This document shows positions 33,639-45,999 of a DNA stretch of 64,000 nucleotides, piece after piece. The stretch covers positions 11,081,156-11,145,155 of the forward strand of contig NC_081547.1 of assembly GCF_901000735.1 (NCBI RefSeq), written 5' to 3'. The stretch's first letter is position 1. Each line of letters begins with the position of its first letter. The position numbers and the translations under genes were made by a program. This DNA comes from Corylus avellana (lineage: Eukaryota > Streptophyta > Magnoliopsida > Fagales > Betulaceae). The notes under the pieces are model-generated. The model did no database searches. It had not been told where the DNA came from and worked only from the letters and a program-made list of their open reading frames with translations.

Positions 33639-35362
33639 CATTTCTCTATTCATATTGGAATTATATAAAGGAAAATATATATATACGGTGGTAGTTTTTT
33701 TAATTGTTAAGATTTAAAATCTTTCATAAAAAAGAGGTAAAAAAAAAAAAAAATTGCATAACACGCTATACTCAAATTTTCTTCTCCATGAGGCACCAAA
33801 ACATGGTTGGCTTTTTTTTTTTTTTTTCACTAGACTTGTGTACTCAACATGATAACCCTGAAAAGGAGGTATATGATGCCTTGTTTATATCGACACTCTT
33901 GAAGCACATCTTCCACCTCCCAAATCAAAAAGAGAAAGAAATATCCAATTCTTTGCTAATTGTCATTAATATCTTATATCTTCATGCTGATATGGCACCA
34001 ATCTCTTGGATTTTCTGTAAATTGTTCCAAGAGCCAGTTCTGAGCCCTAGCTACCCCACTTCCAAACTTGGGTGCTGAACCTGTGTTCCATCTCTTGAGC
34101 TTAAGTTTAGGGTGAGGTAGGAAGAGGCTGGCCAACCGGAAGAAAAAAAATAAAAAATAAAAAAACAGAGAGAAAAGAGTTATACCAATACAAGTTCCAA
34201 CTACATCAACTATAACATTCCGGTCTCATATTGAAAAGATGAGTAACTCATATAAAATTGACAGTTTAAAAAAGATATTCATGAGTGTTAAATTCCACAT
34301 TGTTAACTTACTAACCAAAACTAGACTTTATACGAGATTTTAAGAAAGCTCTAAATTGACTGCTCCTTTTAAAGTAACAGAGCATATATAACGTTTTGCT
34401 ATTTTGAGAAAGCACCTGTAATTATCACACCATTTTATTTGGATGAATATCAAAGTATGTAATTTATTGTTAACATGAATATTTGAATCACAATTACATA
34501 AAGATGCAAGCTAAAGGAATAAAAAAACTAACTAATTGTACCAGGAAATTCCTAGCTGAAAATTGATTATTTACAAGTACCTCAATAATACAGGGGATGC
34601 AGCTTGGAAGGAGACAGGTGAACAGACCAAGCAACTAGATAAGTAGCTGCCGGGATGATCAACTTATACCAATTTTTTTGACTACGAAACCCCTAAGGTA
34701 GGTCACCTCGTGTACCCACCACGGAAGGAAAAATTCCGGACCCGTGTAAAGCAATCAACTTATACCAAATTTGAACTCATACATGGTTTTACCTAGTAAA
34801 CATCTTAAAGCAATTCTCAATTAGGCATCTAATACTCCATTTTCGATATTCAACTCATCAAGGCTGGAAACATTACATGGAATAGAAGTCATGCGAAGCC
34901 TGAAAAGGAAACTTTCAGACTGTCAATGCTTATATGAGATTCCATTTCCTATACTACCAAGAGCCAAAAGTGCAAAAACTGTACAAGAATCATCTGAATC
35001 TATAAAAGGAAACTGCTTGCTGACATTACAGAGTTGAAAAAAGGAAAGAAAAGAAAAGAAAAACACACATGCAACAATTCCAATATAAACAAATGAAACA
35101 AAATCTAGAATTGTAAGAGAACAAATCACATGCTTACAGGGCAGAAGCATTCAGGCTGAGGGAATTGGCTTTCTCGGGAGAGTCCCCAAAGAAGTTGATC
35201 TTGTCCAACCCACAGAATATTGAATGATGAAAATGTCAAAAGAATCAGAGAGCTCAGGAAATCCCACAGATTGACCAGCACCACATCACCCAAATACTCC
35301 ACAAAAAATTAAAAGAATTTTGAGTCCTAGTTTTCTAACTCACAAAACTCAACTTCAATCCC
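33639..35362. other. Spacer and EXO70 3' flank
   Basis: Mixed AT-rich sequence. A 124-codon open frame at 33704-34078 has no recognised similarity. A poly-A/T rich part near 34140-34160 and the EXO70 3' UTR side (about 34900-35362, minus strand) complete the stretch. Confidence 0.45.
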
Positions 35363-37207
35363 TCACTGAGATCTCCTCCTCAAGTGCTGGGATACTGGAA
35401 AACCCTCGAAGAAATCCAAGACAGCAGCCTCCAAATCCTCCACCGAGTACTTGATGTAATTCTCCGGGTGCTTTCCGCTCTCTATATGGCTCCTGAACCG
35501 CCCAAGAAACGACCGATAAGCCGGGATCAACTTTTCCGATATGGATATCCGCAGCTCCTCCCTGAGCTGAACATCGGGTATCAACCATGTGGCCTGAGTC
35601 CTGTGAACCTCCTCAAACATGGCATTGAACGACTTAAACCTCTCTCTCAAAGCACTCTTGGAGACCCCAGATGAAAAACTCCCACTCACGTGTAACCCCT
35701 CATCTCTGAGACTATACAACACCCTCACCCAAGTGGCCCTCAGATAATTCGTCGCCGCCTGCCTCAACTTCCCCGTTAGCTTCTTCAGGTAATCGTCTCC
35801 GATCATTTCTCTCAGTTCCGGCGATCCTTTCACCTTCTCAACAATGTAGTGCACATTGTTCATCATAAACAAATGGGCCAAGGAAAGATCCTTGTAGTGC
35901 TTCGACTTGCCCTCCAAATTGAATTGCAAAATAACAATCACCCAAATCAAATGGAGCGCCAGAGGGGTCTTCCCCTCCAGCTCCGCGAACTCCATATCCG
36001 GAGTCGTCGGATCACTCGAATACCTCGTCCCGGTAGACGGTTTCGACACGATAAGCTCATTCAAAGTCTGCTTGTAATCCGAAATCAAGCTTATGTAATT
36101 CATCACATACCTCGTCAGCGGGTGAATCGTCCCGCCCGGCACCGGAACCCTTGACGGCTCCCGGAGCACTGCGTTCTCGAACTCTGATAGGATCCCCCTC
36201 GCCGCCTCAGCCAGCCGAGACAAAATCTCCGCCGCCTGAACCCGAATCGACTCGGACGATTTGGATTCGAACACGACGTCTATGTCTGGAATCAAATCCA
36301 TCAACCCGTCGTGGAGGTCGAGGATCTTGAACAGCTTCTCGGGGGACCGCCGGCTTATGCTGATCGCTTCGGCGAAGTTGAAGAGCTGGATCGCCGGACC
36401 CTTGACCGTCTCCATGAAGCACGCGTCGTCCACAGCGGTTCCGATCCCTTCGAATATCTGCTCGCAGAGCTTCTTCTCGCTCGCGAACACAACCCTAACG
36501 CAGACCTTCGCGGCGCGTATCCACCGTCGGATCTTCGTCTCCAGCTGCTCCCACTCCAACCTCTGCACGTCTCCGATACTCAGCTTCTCGATTCCCAGCC
36601 TCCGGAAACTCGCGTCAACGGCCAATTTCCGGACGCTTCCGTAGACCTGAATGCACTCGCGGAGGTAACCGGCGGAGACCATCCGCTCGGCAATGCTCCG
36701 GAGGTCGAGCACCGCTTCCGACGGCACTAGATCGATCTCGCGGATGCTGCTCGTGGACCTGTAACTCGATCTGTCGCTGCTTGCCGAGAGATCTTCCTCG
36801 TTCAGATGGTCATCGTCGAGCTCGTCGAGCTCTGCAGAGGGAGTGTCGATAGAGGAGCGGCTGGAGGAGCCAGGATCGGCGGAGAGGGCAGTGGAGTCGA
36901 AGGAGTCGGGCTCGATCGGAGAGGTGTGGTTGAGGAGGATGTTGCGGAACTCGTCCTCGAGCCGAGCCATGGCGATCTGAATGGTCGAGTTGGCCTTGTT
37001 TCCGCTTTGCTGCTCGTCGCCGGAGAGAGACACCGACGACAGTGACAGTTGGATTTCATCGACGGCCTGCAAGTAGCGATCGACCTCTTGGCGATCGGAT
37101 TCAAATATCATTCTCTCCCGCGCTTCCTCCGACGCCGTTGAGTCCCACCGAAGAATTACCTCCTCCGCCGCATCCAACGGTGCTCTCTTATCCTCCGGCG
37201 GCTCCAT
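35363..37207 (-). CDS. EXO70D: EXO70 exocyst subunit, probable EXO70D clade
   Basis: A single exon of 614 aa, intronless like most plant EXO70 genes outside the A clade. The start is set at ATG 37207 (MEPPEDKRAPLDAAEEVIL). An upstream in-frame ATG (37222) adds five residues and is less like family starts. The N-terminal part has the DRYLQAVDEIQ and MARLEDEFRNILLNHT motifs. The C-terminal Exo70 fold (about 240-600) carries LNELIVSKPSTGTRYSSDPT, HLIWVIVILQFNLEGKSKHY, LFMMNNVHYIVEKVKGS and ENYIKYSVEDLEAAVLDFFEG. Exo70 binds membrane phosphoinositides and tethers vesicles as part of the exocyst. In Arabidopsis, EXO70D members are also linked to autophagic turnover of type-A response regulators. 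The D-clade call rests on the N-terminus and on gene order. Confidence 0.93.
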   Translation of the reverse strand: MEPPEDKRAPLDAAEEVILRWDSTASEEARERMIFESDRQEVDRYLQAVDEIQLSLSSVSLSGDEQQSGNKANSTIQIAMARLEDEFRNILLNHTSPIEPDSFDSTALSADPGSSSRSSIDTPSAELDELDDDHLNEEDLSASSDRSSYRSTSSIREIDLVPSEAVLDLRSIAERMVSAGYLRECIQVYGSVRKLAVDASFRRLGIEKLSIGDVQRLEWEQLETKIRRWIRAAKVCVRVVFASEKKLCEQIFEGIGTAVDDACFMETVKGPAIQLFNFAEAISISRRSPEKLFKILDLHDGLMDLIPDIDVVFESKSSESIRVQAAEILSRLAEAARGILSEFENAVLREPSRVPVPGGTIHPLTRYVMNYISLISDYKQTLNELIVSKPSTGTRYSSDPTTPDMEFAELEGKTPLALHLIWVIVILQFNLEGKSKHYKDLSLAHLFMMNNVHYIVEKVKGSPELREMIGDDYLKKLTGKLRQAATNYLRATWVRVLYSLRDEGLHVSGSFSSGVSKSALRERFKSFNAMFEEVHRTQATWLIPDVQLREELRISISEKLIPAYRSFLGRFRSHIESGKHPENYIKYSVEDLEAAVLDFFEGFPVSQHLRRRSQ

Positions 37208-37293
37208 TAAAGAACAGAACAATAACTACTTTTCGTCTTCTTTTTTCTACTTTTCGTCTTATTTTTTCTCTGATATTTGGAGTGGGAATAGCA

Positions 37294-37330
37294 AAGAGAG
37301 AGACAGAGAGAGAGAGAAAGAGAGAGAGTA
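37294..37330 (-). promoter_or_regulatory. (GA)n/(CT)n tract in the EXO70 leader or promoter
   Basis: A run of gaga repeats on plus (CT on the gene strand) lies about 90 bases upstream of the EXO70 start. CT-rich elements near plant transcription starts are common, and such a tract may bind GAGA-type BPC factors. The role is inferred. Confidence 0.4.
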
Positions 37331-39274
37331 ATATGGTGGTGGAGCTCTGGGGTTGGAATGGCTGCTTGCGTCGTCCTTGAGATTTTTGGTCTTGACTTGA
37401 AAAATTTCAGTGTCTAAATTCGATACGAAAGAAGAGGGAGAAAATATGGACTTGTTTTTGACAATTACACTTACCTCTCATTGGCTGCCAGGGTGGAATC
37501 TGTTACGCTAGGGTTCACTCAGACTTACACTGTTACTCACAGTCGGGTAGATATAAGTTGAAACCCACCGTTAACCAAAAGAAACCAGACAATTCTTACC
37601 AAAAACAAAAAAAGAAACAAGAAATATAATTTATTGTATAATTTGTATGGGCCTCCTCTTGGAGGGGGTTGGTTTGGACTTTTTGGGCTCTGGCCGCTGG
37701 TAATAGTTGGGAGTATCTTTTATAGTTGGTCCAATCTGGCATCTTGCTTTAAAAGGATTGTAGGGCATGTCCAAGCCCACTTTAGAGATAGGGCAAAAAT
37801 GACTGGACAACCTTTTTATTTTTTATTTTTTTTTTACAAATACTTATTATTTTCAATGTTATATTATCTTAATTGTATAAGAGTCATATAATAGTTTCTT
37901 CTTTTTCTTTTTTTTTTTTTTAAAAAAAAGGTGCCAAGTGACTTCTCATTAATGATCAATTAAAGTACGCCGCTCAACATGAATACAATGAAGAATTTTC
38001 TCAAGGAGAACAAGTTCTTTCCTAGCGACAGCGCTTCTTTGACTAGCTAATAAGCCGCCCTATTTAAAAGACAATTAACATGGGTGACCTTTCATTGTTT
38101 GTAAGCAGCTTTCAAAGCTCTAGCTTTGCCCCTACACAATTCAGATAATACTGTTGTCTCTCAAATTAAAGTCAAAAAGAAAAATATGCACATTTAATAA
38201 ATAAATAAATAAGTGGTTCATCTTGAGGCCAGCTGGGAAAGAGCTTGATGTTCTGTCTAACCCTTCTCTTCAAAAGAGGTAAAAAAAAAAAGCGAATAAT
38301 TAGCAGATATTCCTGTTTACCCCTGCTGCAGCGCCAGATATAAATACAGCATTAATTAATAAAGAATTGAATGATAAGTTTAATGAAGTCAACCGATCTA
38401 GTGACAAAATAGGCCGACATTCACGTGCATGCACGCATACAATACAATTCAAATAAAAGAAATAATCACTACTTTTTTTTTTATAAAAATTAATTGGAAT
38501 TAGTATAACACAATTACTTTACTACCCCCGTATTGATTGCAGTTTTCTAATGTTTTTTTTTTTTTGTAATAAGAGAACAAGTACTGCTCCTTAATTATCA
38601 ATTAACAACAATCTAGAGGGCGGGAAAGATTTTATGAAATCTTGTTGGTCAGGGGAAACATGTTTTTTTTCTTTCTAAATCTGGAGTTGCACGAGTGGTG
38701 CAGCGTGCATTGGCCGCGAGAGTGAGCATTTTGTTGCCATTGCTGCACACTCTCCAATACTGTAATATTGTAAATCTAAATTAATGTACGGATAATTAAT
38801 TATTATTATTATATATCCAAAATTTTGGATGGACTTTCAGAACAATCGGTGGCCTGTGTATTTCCAGCTGTACTATCCTCATGAAGCAGAGAAATGTTGA
38901 CTTTGAAATTATAAATAATCAAAAGAGATTTATATATATATATTTTTACTGAGCACAGCAAATATTATATTAAATATTTCTGTAAATGAGTTGGAACTTG
39001 GAAGTCTCATTGGGCTTCAGAAGGCCCATCCAATCAGGGCGAAAGTTCTGATCGAGGTTTTGCTCATTTGGGGTGAAATATTAGAGTCATTGCTGATCAC
39101 TCAACCCAATTAATTATGTCGAAAGCATGGGTGAAGAGAAAAGCTCACACAACTTTATTTTTAAGAGGGAATGATTAAATAATTTTTAGTCTTTTCTTTT
39201 TTATTAGATGAGTAAAGATAAAATTATAACAACAAACTAAAGCAAAGTAAAATTACATATAACCAAAACAATGA
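37331..39274. other. EXO70 upstream region and spacer
   Basis: No gene is recognised. The region holds several poly-T/poly-A runs (37800-37930, 38470-38570), a short (TA)n tract near 38930-38943 and a gcacgagtggtgcagcgtgc stretch near 38689. Decayed repeats are likely but I cannot name them. Confidence 0.45.
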
Positions 39275-39282
39275 CTAAAAAT

Positions 39283-40256
39283 GGGGGTGTAAACGAGTCG
39301 AGCTTGAGCGAACTTTTCTTGTTCAGGCTTGGCTCGTTTAAATTTTACTTGAACCGAGCTCAAGGCCGAACCAAAAAAATCGAGATTGAGCTCATAATAA
39401 GACGAGATGGGCCAGCTCACGAGTTGGCTCTTATATTTAATGTGTTTTTTTTTAAAAAAAAATAAAAAATAAAAAATAAACTTCAAGTACTCTTAAACGT
39501 CTTAAGAAACCAACTTGCGTATAAGTATTTACTTAGCCTGGCTAGTTGAATATAGAGCCTGAGTCAATACAACAAAGCACTTGGTTTCAAAGAGAGAGGA
39601 TATGCTTTCTTTTATAGATAAGCAAACTTGGGGATTGATGTTTTCTTAACAATGTGGGATAAGTTAATACGTTGTATTTAGACTGCATTGGGACAATGCC
39701 CCCTACAAAAAAATATTTTTTCAACGTCTTTCTCTCAATCTCCCTCACCAATCATAGCGCATCTTCCACATGAATTCTCATTTCTCACATTCTCACTCTC
39801 GCTCACCAGATAGGTAGTGGTAGTGTTTGGATCTATTTGATTCTTCAATAGTTTCTGCCTTTCGCAATCTCCCTCAATAGTTTCTGGTTGATTCTTCTTC
39901 CTTTTGTTTGGTCTGCTTTAATTGAATCGGGGTCTTTTTAATTATTGCTCTCTCTCTCTCTGATCACGAAGGGTCTAGAAATTTTCATTTTTTAACGCTT
40001 AAATATAAATGTAATTTTAAGATTTTAATAATTATGAGATTTATAATTAATTATGTGTTACTTAATATATATATATATATATATATATGAGCTTGCTCAC
40101 GAGCCTAATCGAGTCGAGCCGAGCTTGCTTCGTTTAATATTCGAGACAGAATTTGTGTTCATGAAGCGTTTCATTTAATAATCGAGTCGAACACGAACCA
40201 AACTTATACGAGCTGATCCCGAGCGAGCAAGCGGCTTGCCCACTTAACACCCCTGA
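39283..40256. mobile_element. hAT-like MITE, GAGCCGAGC family, copy 2
   Basis: It starts GGGGGTGTAAACGAG and ends CACTTAACACCCC(TGA). An approximate 8-bp duplication flanks it (ctaaaaat 39275-39282, ctaacaat 40257-40264). It is the same family and orientation as 33075-33630. It is longer because of extra sequence at about 39610-40065, which includes a (TC)n tract (39949-39960) and may be a further insertion. A (TA)n tract (40066-40088) follows. Confidence 0.75.
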
Positions 40257-40264
40257 CTAACAAT

Positions 40265-42497
40265 AACATAATTCATTGTAGAAATCCATTCCCTAACATT
40301 GGAGAGGAACCTTAAGATATAAGGAGTAAGATGTAAGCTCCCAACTGTGTTAGTAGCGGCCCATGGTAAAATTTGTAAGTGCATTGAGCAATCAAAAGAA
40401 ACCAACCGCATAAAAAGGCTATGAAAATTAAAAAATAACTTTACGTGCAGATAATAAGTCTCTACCATGGATTGTAAAACAAATAACAAGGGTGGTGTAT
40501 TATGAGGTCCACATCTAGATCTAAATTTTTTTTTCTTTATAGCAAAGAAGCTCTATAAGCAGGAAGCTAGAGGAGCAGGGGTCGAGAACTGCCGGATCTA
40601 CCAAAAAGAGTGCAGCTCACGCGCACCATTGTGACGCATGGCATTCACGTGCCACAGTAGGTAATATTAGTGGAGAAAGAGCTGGGCAAAGGTGGTAGAG
40701 GAGAGGTGAAGAAGTTGGAATAAATCTAATAAGTAAACTCTTAGACAAAAGAGTTGTTGAAACTAATGAGAAAATGGAAAGGAAAAACAAAACGGAGGTT
40801 AGAGAAGGTTTATTTGAGTGGGGGAGGGAAGAGCATACGCATAGCTGAGGTCTGAATGGGTTTTTGTTAGGTAATAGTTAATTGGCCTTATTTGGTGCAC
40901 AAAACCTTCTGAAAAAATTTCCAAGTATTTTGGGTTGTTTTGAGGTGTTTTTGGAGTTTTTGTGACACAGTTTTAGAAACACGTTATAAGGTTATTCTAA
41001 CAGCAACAACTTGGTGAAAGAAGTGTTCTCTTTGCCTTTCCCGTTAGAAGGACATTGGAAAATCCGTTCTAATAGAAAGCCTATGAAAGAAAGAAGATAT
41101 CTTACTTCTCCGTTCAAACGAAATCAAAGTCGTTCTAACGGTACACCACTGGAAGACGTTTCAACCTCTCTACCATCCTCCATCAAAAGGGCATCAGAAA
41201 CACATTTGGTTCAAACTTTAGATTGACCTAAGCATTTTTTGTAAAGTCCCATCAGAAGCCTGATCTAAAGAAAGACCCAGGAACTAACAAGTATCAAAAA
41301 GTTAGCAATGGAACCCTATTGAAGTATTGTTAGAACGTCACGGTTGACGTTCTAATGGTAGCTTGCGGAGCAATTTATAAAAATGTATTTTTATCTCATT
41401 CAAAAGAGATTAAAGAGCCATTTTTTCTAGAGATTTTCATATGCTCCATAAGAGTTATTGGGTACTTCTTGGTGAGAGTATGTAGGATAATCCATCACCA
41501 AAACTAAAAGAGTGTGCCCAAGTGTGGATATCCCGAAAGCTTGGAGATTTTTGCCCACACTTGATGTGTTCTTGAGAGTTTAGCCAACAAATCATACACA
41601 ACCGTTATTCAAAAAGAGTCTACCGAATGGTCGGTAAGGATATGCATTATAGGAAGATTGGAGGGTTGAGAGGCTAGCAGGTGGCTAGTTGTCTTACAAG
41701 ATCTAGGATTTTGTAAAGGGTTATGAGTTGCATTTTATCTTGTAATAATTGATTTTTCATATAATGATTTCTCAGGGCTTGACTGACATGAAGTGGTTTT
41801 TAGACCTTTGATGTATTCAAAGAGATTTTCAACTTCATAACCAAAAAACCGTGTTGTAGTTATGTGTGTTTGTTTGATTTAGTATTCAAGCAATTTATTA
41901 CTAGCTATGATAGTTATTGCTTAAAATTTTTGTTGATTTGGAGGTAGAACACAATCATCCGATTCTTTCAATTTTGTGTCATACAAACAGAAGCCGTTTT
42001 GCCACCCTATGTATTCATTACTTCTAAAATAACCTTAACCTAACCTAACATGATACACCGTTGACCATTCAAGAAATACAAACCACAAACACTGAAACTC
42101 AGTCTCTCTTCTTGTTGCCATACTGAGAATAGACAAGAAGTCTAGATTCACTCTTTGTCTCTCTTGTCGTTGCCAACGCTATTCTCTTGAACTCTGAATC
42201 TCACATTCTCTTGTAGTCTCTCTTGCCGAGCTGTGAGTGAGTTCAAAAGAGTAAACACTGTTTTAGTATGTCTCATGTAACAAAACATGAAAGCCAGAGA
42301 AACATCTCTCACTTGCTGCTTGGTCAAATTTAATTCAATCACTATGTGTGTGTCAACGCATGAGACAATAATTGACACTATAAAATAAAATAAAAAGGCA
42401 AGTTTTTTTTTTTTAAGAAGAAAAAAAACTAGCGTTCATGTAAAAAAAGAAACTATGTACAGAGATTTGATTTCTCAAATCTTTGCGTAAGTTCTAC
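40265..42497. other. Spacer with probable decayed LTR-like sequence
   Basis: The stretch 40985-41990 is richer in short repeated motifs (cgttctaacgg, cgttctaatgg, ccgttctaatag) and reads like an old solo LTR, but no ends or duplication could be fixed. No gene is recognised. An open minus frame at 42148-42378 shows no similarity. Confidence 0.35.
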
Positions 42498-42500
42498 ACT

Positions 42501-43652
42501 CACTGCAAAAAAAAACAATTTTTTTCTCAATGGAGTTTTCTGACGTGTCAGGGTGTCTGACACGTCAGAAAATTTTTCTGACGTGACGCTTCTGACGTGT
42601 GTTGAATGTCAGAAGCATAGGTGTAAAGAAATGTTTTTTCCTAACGTGTTACTGTTTTGACGTGCCAATTTTGGCTTGTCAGAACATTTTCTGACATGTT
42701 AAAATATAACATGTCAAAAAATTGGCACGTCAAAAAATTTAAAAAACTAATTAAAAATAATTTTTTTTTAAAAAAAAATTTCTGGAAATTTTTTTTTTTC
42801 AATTAAAAAATTTATTATTTTAAATTATTATTTTTTTGTAATTTCTCTGCAAAGAAAAGAAGCAGCTGCTTCGTTTCTCCAGCTGCTTCTTTTCTCCTCT
42901 TTTTTTCTCTTCATTTCTGATCTGCTTCTTTTCTCCATGCTCTCCCTTTTCTCCATTTTCTCACTGCCTCTCTCTTCTTTTCTCCATTTACAAAAACCCA
43001 AACCGAAAAAGTTTTCAAAAAATAAAAAACCCAAACCTCAAACCCAACATATCTTCAAAAACCCAAAAAATCTTTTTATCTTATCTTCTTCTTCTTCTTC
43101 TCTTCTCCTTTTATTTATTTTTTTCTTCTGCTTCTCTTCTTCTTTCCTTTTTCTTCTTCTTCTTTTACTTTTCTTCGATCTGCTGCTTCTCTTCTTTTTC
43201 TGACCACCTTTTCTTTTTCTTCTTCCTCTAGAGAGGAGCTACATACCGTGCAGAGAAGAGGGAGATTGAGAGAGAGTGTTGGGAAATAAATGAAGAGGGA
43301 AGAATAAAATGAGGGAAAATTTTCAAAATCCCGCCCATGGCGAGTCTATGCGGGGAGGGGCTCGAGGAAGTTTCCTGATGTGCCATGTGTCGCACGTCAG
43401 AACAGGAAAAGTCTCCCCAAAAAAAAAAAAATCTACATAATTATATATATAGTGTTCTGAGGTGGTAAATGTCGCCACGTCAGAAATTATATAATTTTTA
43501 AATTCTTAAAATTTGTAATATTTTTCTGACGTTGCAATATTCAACACGTCAGAATTTTCTGACGTTTTAAAATTCAAACGTCAGAAAATTTCTGACGTGG
43601 CAACAAAACATGTACTGTAGCCATGTCAGAAAATGCTATTTTTTTTGTAATG
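42501..43652. mobile_element. Non-autonomous CACTA (En/Spm) element with TGACGT subterminal repeats
   Basis: The left end is CACTGCAAAAAAAA and the right end TTTTTTTTGTAATG (inverse CATTACAAAAAAAA). Both are close to the CACTACAAAAAA ends of plant CACTA elements. A 3-bp duplication ACT flanks it (42498-42500, 43653-43655), as expected for the superfamily. The outer 200-300 bases at both ends are filled with direct and inverted copies of TTCTGACGTG. The centre is CT-rich with no transposase. The Ser/Phe/Leu-rich open frame at 42937-43203 is low complexity. Confidence 0.85.
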
Positions 43653-43655
43653 ACT

Positions 43656-44252
43656 GTTGTTCATAAATACTAAAAACCTCTTTAGGATTTAACTCTTTAT
43701 TTTTTGTAATCACACCAAATTTTTCTTTATTTTATTTTTTAAGGTAAAAGCCTTAATTGGTGTCACGCCTTTTGAAAGCTCAACGAAATTGTGCATTGCG
43801 CATTATACCTTAAAGCAAAATGTCTAAATTTTTAATTTTAATTTAATTATTATTTTTAAAAAAAAATCAATGTCAAACGTTGATTTTTTTTTTCCTATTT
43901 AGCTTTCATTTTAGAACTTATCTTTGCTGTTTGTGTAGTGAATCATGTTTGTTCAAAATAATAAGAAATATTGTGAGTTATTGTGATTTTACTAATTTTT
44001 AACTCCTAATCAACCAAAATCTTTCTCTCTCTCTAACTGCTTTTCAACTATCACTGCCACCGATTCACCGGTGATGGTATTAAACGAAATAGGCCAAGTC
44101 GGAACGAAGTCAATGAAATTATCGACTTCACTAACAAACTCCGGATGGTAGGTGAAAAATCCCTACCATCATCGACCCACTCTAGTCATGGCTCATGCCA
44201 ACCCCTAATTCAGGCGACCACTATTTTCGACAAGAAGTTAGTCCTTTGAGCA
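43656..44252. other. Spacer
   Basis: AT-rich DNA without a recognised gene. A TTTTTAAAAAAAA-type run lies at 43852-43868. Confidence 0.5.
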
Positions 44253-44368
44253 TTCGTAACAGCCTCACCAAATTTACTAGTCAAAATAACTAAAAAAATA
44301 CATTTCTCTATTTTAACTATCTAATTTTTCAAAGCACCTACATCAGTCTTAACATTTTAGCTATATAT

Positions 44369-44820
44369 TGTTAATGAGAATGACAAGCAGCCTACTCATG
44401 ACAGCAAGAGAATCCTCCATGACAGCAAAGCATTCACTTATTACAACAAGAAGTTTAGTAATGGTGCAAACCTTCATCAAATCAAATTACCTCAAGATGG
44501 AAAGAATCTCACTAATTCTGGAAAGGAGAACCCCACTACAGCTACGGTAGTTGACAAGCTGTCAAAGTGTGATGATCAAGGCAAGCCTAACAGAGAGAGG
44601 AGAATATTGCATGCAACCTCCTTAGAACTAAACAAGAAAGATACTCATGATTCACAATTCAATGAATCCTCTGTCAATCAATATTTGTAATTTCATGTAT
44701 ATTATTCTTATACTCTAGATTGTAACCTTGTATAGCAAAACCTAGTGTGTATATAAGGCCGTGTGCCTCTCCATTTGTAATTTTCAAGCGATTACAATAT
44801 ATTAAGCTCAGAAATTTTCA
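44369..44820 (+). repeat. 5' LTR of copia 3
   Basis: It starts TGTTAATGAGAATGAC and ends GAAATTTTCA. It has tgtatataaggccgtg near 44748, a TATA-type promoter signal also present in the other LTR. Confidence 0.92.
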
Positions 44821-44833
44821 TAGTATCAGAGCC
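44821..44833 (+). other. Primer-binding site of copia 3
   Basis: TAGTATCAGAGCC is the initiator Met tRNA complement with one change (TGG to TAG) from the usual TGGTATCAGAGCC. Confidence 0.85.
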
Positions 44834-44889
44834 TCTCTAAGCATACGCAAATTCTTGCATTGATCCATACTTTCATTATTGATGCTCCA

Positions 44890-45990
44890 TCCTCAAACAC
44901 TGCCCTCACCCTTACTCTACTAAACACCAACTAGAATGGCTCCCTCAAACTTGACAACAACAATTACCTCATGCGATTAACGCAAGTACTTCCTATACTG
45001 CATACCCATAACCTGATGGGTATCGTTGATGGTTCAGAACCATGCTCTCAGAAGACTATCACTAATGATGAAGAGATGGAGATTCCCAATCCAGAGTTTT
45101 ATACCTGGCACAAAAAGGATCAATGGATCCTTAGTATTATTATTGCACCTCTAACTGAAAAGGTATTAGCCATAGTTAATGGACTAAATACCTCAAGACA
45201 GGCATAGACAGCCCTTGCAACCAAGTTTGCCTCACAATCCAAATCCAGAATCACACACTTGAAGTAGCAATTGCAGAACCTATCCCAAGGTCCACAGTCA
45301 GCCTCAGATTACTTACAGAATGCCAAATAATATGCATATCAACTTACTGCCGCAGGAAAGCCTATTGATGATAACGATTTCATTGCCTACATCATCAATG
45401 GGTTGAATACATCATTCACTAGCTTCATCACCACCTATTCCTTTGCAACCTGGGAGAGCAACCTCAGCTTTAAAGATTTCCAGGACCAATTACTAGGCCA
45501 TAAGATGTTGCTGAATCAGTAGTAGAAAAAGGCCATAGACAGCTCCACCTTTGCTCTCACTGCAAGTAGACCTGCACAACCTCCATTCACCAGAGGTAGA
45601 GCCCCTTCATTCTCCAAGTATGCACCTAGAAGTTTCCACAACAGACCTAGCAGTGGTTTCCCACCACCACGTGCCCACTATCAGTAGCTCACTTGAGGAC
45701 CTCAGCAGTACAATCCTCAGTTCAATCAAGGCAATTCCTCCTTCTCCAACCACCCATATCAGCAGCAGCCTCAAGGAAGTCACTTCTCCAATCAGAGGGC
45801 TCCTTTTACCAACATATCATATCACAATAGCTCTATACAGTAGAATCACAATAGCCCTATGCAGGGGAACTCATTTGCCAACAATTCATGAGTACCTTGT
45901 CAAATATGTGGTAAGCTTAGTCATCTAGCCATTGACTCCTAGCATCGAATGGGTTATGCTTTTCAGGGAATGAATCCTCCACCACAGCTA
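44890..45990 (+). pseudogene. Copia 3 gag remnant
   Basis: The frame carries the gag pattern LKLDNNNYLMRL near 44950 and SFATWESNLSFKDFQDQLLGHK near 45437-45505. A Cys knuckle remnant follows (CQICGKLSHLA near 45900). Stops occur at about 45205, 45268, 45328, 45521, 45688 and 45940, several of them TAG where CAG (Gln) is expected. Confidence 0.8.
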
Positions 45991-45999
45991 GCAGCCATG

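Noticed and set aside
33704..34078. 124-codon open frame
   Set aside because: No similarity that I recognise, it begins in low-complexity poly-A/T, and nothing nearby suggests expression.
34690..34745. Short similarity (ggtcacctcgtg) between 34705 and 63541
   Set aside because: Only about 12 bases match. It is too short to claim a shared repeat or SINE.
36311..36730. Plus-strand frames opposite EXO70
   Set aside because: Shadow frames of a GC-rich coding exon. The minus-strand frame has a clear family match.
37930..38160. Possible LINE RNase H remnant on the minus strand
   Set aside because: Frames are broken and only vague resemblance is seen. Not enough to annotate.
42937..43203. 88-codon open frame in the CACTA element
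   Set aside because: Low-complexity Ser/Phe/Leu sequence from a CT-rich tract. It does not resemble transposase.
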